NCBI GenBank assembly: GCA_017311315.1
Contig: CM029666.1
Coordinates: 32,064,749-32,128,748, forward strand
DNA length: 64,000 bases
Origin: Dendrocalamus latiflorus
Taxonomy: Eukaryota; Streptophyta; Magnoliopsida; Poales; Poaceae
Reading direction: 5' to 3'
Within the stretch, counting starts at the first letter, position 1; every line of letters starts with the position of its first letter. The translations under genes were made by a program, and so were the position numbers. The notes below the pieces were generated by a model. It saw only the letters and a program-made list of their open reading frames with translations. It had not been told where the DNA came from and ran no database searches. This document shows, piece after piece, positions 57,431-64,000 of the stretch.

Positions 57431-57922
57431 TGTATTTTTCGTATATATACTAGTTTAATGCCCATGAGTTGATACAAAAAAATGCAAAAATCATTATTAG
57501 TCAAAATTTCATATCTGTTGAGGTGAAATGTTACCGTGATTCACTGGAAATGTTAGATCTTTGTCCATCGGATGTTCTAGCAAAGTTTTTCAATACTTTT
57601 TGCTACAATATTTGTAATTGTATTCTACCATAGCATTTTAATTGAATTACTATAACATATATCTATATATACAATCCTTATTCATGACATCTTGAAGTGT
57701 AGTGGCACAAGCAGCCTGCAAATATGTGTAGTTAGGAGAAACTAGTCCTATGGTGAGGTCAATAGCTTATAGCTCGAGTCAAGAATGCTACAACTTTCAG
57801 TTAACATCAGAGCACTCGTGAGAACTTGTACACTGGGAACTCCCATGATAAAAATCTATGTTCACAAACTATGAATACAATGCTATGTATGAACAAAATT
57901 TGTAACTCATGCAGAATAGTAC

Positions 57923-58047
57923 CTTGATAGCAACTGTAGGATCATCATACCTATGTTTCTTAGCAAATGATATGCATTGTCCTTTCACATCAGGGAGATT
58001 TTTCACCTTCAATATGGACTCAGTTGGGTCCATCCCTGGCTTTATAG
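57923..58047 (-). pseudogene. Exon-like block of an unidentified gene
   Basis: A 125-bp open stretch on the minus strand is bordered by TTTTAG and AAG/GTACTA splice-like sites. It reads IKPGMDPTESILKVKNLPDV and continues to HRYDDPTVAIK. Its composition is protein-like, unlike the flanks. I do not recognise the family. It could be a captured exon or the relic of a displaced host gene. Confidence 0.4.
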
Positions 58048-58979
58048 CTAAAATGATGTGCAAAATACATACAAGAAACTTAAGCACAAGAAGCAAGGTA
58101 TACAAAGGCTAATTTTTCTAAATCACACATCGCAAAGGTCAACTTATAGCAACAGTAAGTGCTTCCATTATTACTATTGGGAGCAAGCAATCACTTGACA
58201 AGATGGTAAAAACTTACAGCTGCCAAGCGTTATTCTACAACACTGTTATTGTAATTTGTTGCGGTAATGACTGCCTTCTATCAAAAACCATCTTGTTTGG
58301 ACAAATACAACACTCCAGTCCTCAGCTAGTTTGCAATGCTTGAATTGTAATCGGACCCTTTTGAAACAAACTACTTCCAAAAATGGTACTATACATGATG
58401 CACATATTTTTCTTTCGGAAAATTCTACAAGTTTTACATTGTGAGGGAAAAGCAGTAGGGGAATTTTTTTTCATCAACAACTTCCTCAAACTTTAGTGTT
58501 GGAGTCTATAAACATGTCACCATGTGGACTCCACTTCACATGGTTTCTATATGAAAATGGAAAAGCTTTACAAGAGGGGTGGTGTGGTGTACACAACTCA
58601 CAATAGGTGACCATAAATCAGATATCTGATAAGTCATCGATCATTGATCAGATGTTCTTCTCTAGCACCAAGAGAGCCGATGTAAGGTAGTTGTTTGCCT
58701 TGTCGGGCAAATGAGCCACTTGCAACAAGTTCACAGCTCATTAGCATCTACCAAACACAGAGAGAAACAACAGGGGTAGCCAACATCAGTTGGAACATGA
58801 TGATTTGTAGTTTCAATTGAGACTTACAAGTTCATACAACTCATTTCCTTACACTAAAACATGCTCATAGCATACCTACAAAACACAAGCAGACGATTCT
58901 AAGTTAGTTATTGCAAGGCTGCAAATTATCATCAACTGGCAAATCATCACTTTGTGCACAAGAGAAAGGTATATCTTAC

Positions 58980-59056
58980 ATTGAAGTTTTGTTTCTTGCT
59001 GTGGAATTGTGCAATGCTTTAGCACAAATATCTGCTACACTAGCGCAACTAATGCC
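58980..59056 (-). pseudogene. Second exon-like block, possibly the same gene
   Basis: A 77-bp open stretch on the minus strand is bordered by ATGTAG and CAAT/GTAAGA sites and reads GISCASVADICAKALHNST followed by ARNKTS. It lies upstream of the previous block on the same strand. The phases do not join directly, so another exon would lie between. Confidence 0.35.
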
Positions 59057-59499
59057 CTACATTGCAGGTTAAAGACTAATGATTAGCATGTATAACGACA
59101 TACTACTATATGAAGCATATGATCGCATATAGCTCATGCCATGTCACCTGAGAGATCCTGTTCCCTTGATCAAAGATCAAAGCACGTTGACTACCAGGTT
59201 CTTCTTGGAATGATAAAGGAATACCATGTTATAACTAATGCAGTATGGACTGAAGAAAGCATATATGAGACTCAGAAAATAAATATAATTAATTCCAAGG
59301 TTATACTCCAAACTGTAGGATCTAGTAATCAACTAATATGCTTTAAATCTTGACTTTGTGATGAATATTAAGTGTCATTAGCTTCCCATTGATCTGCTCC
59401 GTTGGCTTTCATAAGTAAAGTTTCTGAAAGTCCAACTTTTGCTGCTACTTTTAGCAGTAGTACACAGTGCATAAGAAACACATGAAACCATGCTTTCGC

Positions 59500-61194
59500 A
59501 AAGCTAATCTCGCAGATCATTTGCATAAGAAATATCTTCTCTGATCATCACATAAAGTCCATCAGAATGGACAACGCTGGAGAATTTACTTCAAAGGCAT
59601 TTGATGATTATTGCATAGCGATGGGGATTACAGTTGAGCATTCTATACCGCAATGAACTTGAATTTAGAAATGAAATTGATGGATGTGGTAACTGCATAC
59701 CTCTATGGAAAGTTGGATTCGGAGATTTATATGAAGGTCCCTGAAGGAATTCCTCTCCCGAACCAAGACAGAGCAAATAGAAATCTGTACAGTGTGAAGC
59801 TCAGGAAATCACTGTACGGACTGAAGCAATCTGGTAGAATGTGGTATAATCGCTTAAGCGACTTTCTCTGCAAGAAAGGCTACACGAACAATGAAGACTG
59901 TCCCTATGTGTTTATACGACGATCATCGGAACAATGGAAGACATAAAAGAAGCAAGTTCTTACCTGGAGTCGGAATTTGAAATGAAAGATTTGGGCAAAA
60001 CCAAATTCTGCTTAGGCCTGCAGCTCGAGCATGTTCCTAAAGAAATATTAGTACATCAGTCAGCCTACACCTAGAAGGTGTTAGAAAGGTTTGGTTTTGA
60101 GAAGGCATACCCATCAAAAGTACCGATGATCGGGAGGTCTTTACAGTAAGAAAAAGATCCTTTCTGACCTAGGGAAGAGGGGGAGGAAGTCCTAGGACCG
60201 GAATTCTCATACTTAAGTACAGTAGGAGCACTTATGTATCTAGCAAACTACACTAGACTGGACATTGCATTTGCCGTAAACTTGTTAGCCAGGTATAGTA
60301 CAGAACCTACCAAATGGCATTGGCAGGGAATAAAGGACATCTTCTGATACCTCCAAGGAAGTAAGGACCTTGGATTGTTCTACAAAAAGAATCAAGATTT
60401 GAACTTTATTGGCTATGCAGATGTTGGGTACCTGTCAAACCCGTATACCGCAAGGTCACAAACATGCTACGTATTTCTGTGTGGTGGTACTGCAATTTTC
60501 TGAAAATCGTCTAAGCAAAGTCTTGTAACGACTTTGACGAACCACTCAGAAATTATAGCACTGTATGAAGCCGTACGAGAATGAGTTTGCCTTTGACGAA
60601 TGATTCACCACATCCAGCAGTCATATGGGATGAATATTGTGCAAACCCCCACAATTATCTATGAAGATAATGCAGCTTGCGTTGCACAAGTGCAGACGGG
60701 CTATGTGAAGAGTCATCTCACAAAGCATATCAACTGCAAGTTCTTCTATTCTCATGAATTGCAAAAGATGGACGAGATTAAAGTACTGCATACTAAGTCT
60801 TGTAAGAATCTGGCATACTTATTCACTAAGTCACTCCCTGCATCTAGCTTTGAAAGGTGCGTACGAGGAATTGAAATGATGAGACTTAGAGAAGTAAAGA
60901 ATTCAGGGGGAGAATTATCTCAAGCCTGCTATTAAATCTTGATCATGAAGATCAAGTACCTAAAAGAATAAGTCCTGAAGATTGAATGAAATAGGGTGGA
61001 CTGTACTCTTTTTTCCCTTGACGAGTTTTTCTGAAGTTTCTCAATTAAGGTTTTTTTAATGAGGCAATCTGTGCATCGCAGCATAACATGTATCATATAC
61101 TCTTTCTCAAAAAAATTTCTATTGGATTTTTATGGAGTTTTGACAAGGCATGAACGTGTCGGATGAGTACCTAAGGGGGAGTGTTAGGAAACCT
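59500..61194 (+). pseudogene. Decayed Ty1/copia fragment with internal deletion
   Basis: Plus-strand pieces occur in copia order: end of the integrase core (RMDNAGEFTSKAFDDYC, 59560), an abrupt jump near 59650 to reverse transcriptase (MDVVTAYLYGKLDSEIYM, SLYGLKQSGRMWYNRL), a loss of the YVDD region near 59930, then the rest of the polymerase and RNase H (SEIIALYEAVRE, IIYEDNAACVAQ, LTKHI). Several stops interrupt it (for example near 60074, 60149 and 60346). A purine tract (AAGGGGGAG, 61173-61181) precedes TGTTAGG, the first bases of a 3' LTR, of which only about 13 bp remain before the next element. Confidence 0.85.
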
Positions 61195-61269
61195 GGAATT
61201 TTTTGTACGAATAATCTATGTTTTATTCAAAATTACATAAATATACCCGCGAAATTTTTTTTTACAAAA

Positions 61270-61432
61270 ATAGGCTCCAATCGCCCAATGGGGGGCGACT
61301 GGAGCTAATCGCCCAACTAGGGGCCAACAGAGTCTCTGTCGCCCTACCATCGGGCGACTGCAGCCAGTCGCCCCCCATTGGTCGACTTTCATGCAATCAC
61401 CCCCCATTGGGCGACTGCACTCAGTCCCCCGT
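61270..61432. repeat. GGGCGACT / AGTCGCCC repeat cluster
   Basis: Six or seven copies of GGGCGACTGGAGC, CAGTCGCCCCCCATTGG and close variants occur in both orientations. They can pair with each other and lie just inside the presumed transposon end, so they may be subterminal binding sites. Confidence 0.75.
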
Positions 61433-61774
61433 GAATTTTTTAAATTTTGTCAATTTTGTAGTTTTTAACTGGGAAAAAATCTGCTGGAGTTGTAATAAAA
61501 GTTTATTGTCATTGTATGTTGTAGGTGCGTAAAAAAATTTGGGAAATTTTTTAGGAACGATTGATCGTAGAACGATTGGTACATACGATGGTAAGTGATA
61601 TTTTGATGTTACTGAGAATTCGTGTGCGGAGAAAACCGGTTTGTTAATATTGTTAGATGACTTGATATGTGAATGATTGAATGCAAGTAAGCACGGCACA
61701 ATACTAAAAAGTTCACATCGTAAATAACAAACATAAACAGTACATGAACAAATGGTGTACAGTCAGGACTACCC

Positions 61775-64000
61775 TCAGTCGCCACCCAGGCCTACCCCGT
61801 CTCCACGCCCGTGTCCCCCCATACAGCCTCGCTTGGCCGTCCTCCACTGCAACGGGTGACGACGCCCTGACAACATAAGACGATCAGGAGTGTGTCACAC
61901 CCGCCTCTGAGCTGGTGGAGTCAGTTGCACCTCTGCCTGTGTGCCCTCCGGTGCACCGGGGAGGGCACTCATGGAGAGAATCTCTAGTGCTGTGCCGCGA
62001 GGTGCAGACCCAAACGCCTGCCCGACCCACTCGGCGAAGTACTGGTCTGGATCGTCTGGGCTCGCAGAGGGGCCGAACCGTTGCTCGAGCGGGAAAAGAC
62101 CTACATTTGTTAGTTTTAGATGTAAAGCATTATGATAAAACCGAGATCGTACGATACGTACCCTTAGTTGGCGCCATCGCGCCTGGAGGAGGGGTGTACG
62201 ATATGGAGTACACCCCCTGTGTGGGGAAACCAAGGATGTACTGAGGACGCGAGAACATCTGCCCTGGCGATGTACGATGCCGTCCCCAGGCAGATCCTCC
62301 AGCTTTGTCCAGGTGAGGTGCTGTAGGACATGCCCACGGAGAACCTCCGGAGTAGTGCGCCAGTTGAGGCGGCACCGGTGGCCGAACCTTCCGTGTGCTG
62401 GGCGTGGGCGTGGAGGTTGCTGGTAGCCTCGTGCAGGATAGCAGGGAGACGATACGTCTACCCCACTCCGTGAAATGACGGTACACGCTGATGTGCTCCT
62501 CGTGGCTCACCTCGGCATCTGTGGCGAGCCTATGCAGAATACTCTGGCCCTCCGTGACGATCGAAACACCAACGTCAGCCTGAAGGAAAAGACATAAAAT
62601 GGTTAATCATCCAAGCTAGCATTCCCATTAGCGAATGTTTGAAAATACGTGCACGAGATACGTGTCTGTCGAAGCGGCGATGTGTGCGGGGGGCGGGTCC
62701 ACGACATGTACAAGCCTCGTACGTGTCCGACCCTAGCACTAGCCCAAGTACTCCGTGTACTTCGTGCTATCGTAGGGGCGGTCCTCCTCAACCAGGTCGT
62801 CAAGCGCGCTGTCCCATTGCGCAGTCCACTCCTGCATCTTCGCTGTCCAGTTCGTGCCACGTTTCACTCCCTTTCTAGAGTGCCTGCTTGTAGGACCACT
62901 TCATTATTAATTGCCAACGAAATAGTAAGTATGTACAAGTTTATGAGACGCGGGCACTCACGCGTGCACAACAGGCGGCATTGGTGGTCCAAATAGTACC
63001 GGAACAGCCTGGCGTAGACCAAACTGCCACATCACTCGCTGCGGCGAGTAGTCCTCCATGAAGATGTTGTAGACGAGCTTCCGGTGCGTCAGCCAGAAAG
63101 CCCGGTCGCGCCAGTAGAGTGTCGACAACCCATCGGGAGCACGGTCCATCAGTGTCGCATGTGAGTACGGCTTCCACGCACGTTGTCACCCGTGAGGCGG
63201 TCGATCTGCTCAACAAAGGGTAGATACGCCAGCGTGACCTGCACATGTGCGAACTGCACCTGCAAGGATGAATAGGTGTTACATACGACTGTTGTTAGTA
63301 CAAAGGAAATAACTAACTGACATATGACTTACCCGTCGACGACACCAGAGAAAACCCATCGTCGGCCGGTCGACGTCTCCCCCCGGATACATCTCGGACC
63401 CGTACGGACCCATGTCGTCTAGCATAGGTCGTCCGAGGCTGAAGCACTCGAGTGACCACAGCTGCAGCAGCAGGGGACAGCCCGCGAGGACCGAGTTCGC
63501 CTTGGTCCTCGAGCACGCATCGCACAGGTCGTGGTACGTGATCACCCTAGCATGAGCGATGAGGTGCGCATCCACAGTGTTGCCGTGGCTGGTGGTAAAG
63601 AGCACCCAACCAAACAACCACAGTATGTACGCCTCTAAGTGGCGCGAGACCTGGTAATCGTCCACCTTTGGATCCATTCGCTCCACCTGAATGCAGGGTC
63701 GGCGTCATCTCCCTGAATGGGAGGTAGAAAGTGTGCATCTCGGGCCACCAACAGTCTACCAAAGCCGTCAGCAGGGAATGGTCGAACGGGAAGCGTCGTG
63801 ATCGCTCCACGACGTCGCCCCGCCCGCGGCCACGATGGGTCCATCCTCATCCATGGCCTGCACCATCCGGGTAAGAGAGAGTAGCCCAGCATCCCGCAGC
63901 CTGCAAACAAAGTGAAAGTCAGCACAGAACGTTCTTACGGTAGCACTAAAACGCTGGCGGAGTGCAAACCTGACTATCCAACAGGGATCGAGTCTCCAAA
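61775..64000 (-). pseudogene. Plant mobile domain (PMD, MAIN-like) gene, broken
   Basis: A multi-exon minus-strand gene ends at a TGA (61775-61777) and continues beyond 64000. Recognisable PMD pieces are LRDAGLLSLTRM (about 63880), DHSLLTALVDCWWPEMHTFY (about 63770), HLEAYILWLFGWVLF (about 63640), EMYPGGDVDRPTMGFLWCRR (about 63370) and EDYSPQRVMWQFGLRQ (about 63050). Introns are at about 63332-63260 and from 62961. Compared with the family, there are frameshifts near 63825 and 63150, and segments are missing after HTFY and after ARVI. PMD proteins act in the nucleus in silencing and genome stability, and many copies sit in transposons. This copy should be inactive. Confidence 0.75.

Larger units (their letters stand above)
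57431..59480. other. Unassigned region with two exon-like blocks
   Basis: Apart from the two blocks listed separately, no gene, repeat array or transposon end is visible. The sequence has the base composition of plant introns. Confidence 0.45.
61195..64000 (-). mobile_element. Probable MULE-type element carrying a PMD gene, partial
   Basis: This begins inside the copia LTR at about 61195 (GGAATTTTTTGTACG) and runs past the window end. It carries GCGACT-rich repeats near its edge and a plant-mobile-domain gene on the minus strand. Such genes are often found in Mutator-like elements. The other end, a target duplication and any transposase are outside the window, so the class is inferred. Confidence 0.5.

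Overview
The window is repeat-rich grass nuclear DNA, most likely Oryza. The reasons are the Tekay-type LTR elements with GC-rich LTRs, a CACTA (En/Spm) transposon with TNP2-type and TNPA/ULP1-type genes, plastid trnI/trnA DNA inserted in the nucleus, a pararetrovirus relic lying in TA-rich DNA, and a plant-mobile-domain pseudogene. I see no gene that clearly belongs to the host. The species assignment is inference.

Layout. 1-533: unassigned DNA rich in ACCGGTAT-like words. 534-8642: a gag-only Tekay-like LTR element (target duplication GCGGC). 9036-20042: a complete 11.0-kb CACTA element (target duplication TGT). It carries an accessory antisense ORF, an intact TNPD-like transposase gene, a chimeric palindrome, and a seven-exon TNPA/ULP1 gene broken by one frameshift and two TAG codons. 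About 20051-21765: plastid DNA (trnA-UGC intron and exon 1, trnI-GAU exon 2 and intron, ycf68). 21790-22005: a hAT transposase scrap. 22995-23445: an inverted-repeat element.

24400-50700 is a nested stack. An AT-rich tandem array is split by a solo LTR (25041-50580). The solo LTR is split by a minus-strand, gene-free LTR element full of satellite-like arrays (26451-49784, duplication GCAGC). That element is split twice: by a very young Tekay-like element with 4,429-bp LTRs (27008-38076, duplication CGATG) and by an almost intact Ty1/copia element (43494-48829, duplication GTATA). LTR divergence read by eye (about 3%, one site in 176 bp, and three sites in 4,429 bp) agrees with the nesting order.

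51880-57430 holds four small inverted-repeat elements around a decayed endogenous pararetrovirus (about 53480-56440, minus). 57900-59060 has two unidentified exon-like blocks. 59500-61194 is a decayed copia fragment. 61195-64000 is a probable MULE-type element with GCGACT repeats and a broken plant-mobile-domain gene that runs off the window.

The most interesting part is the CACTA element. The same CACAGACGG palindrome occurs at both ends, in a divergent promoter between the accessory gene and the transposase gene, and upstream of the second gene, which suggests a self-regulating circuit. An internal palindrome joins sequence from the tails of two of the element's genes and could make RNA that silences them.
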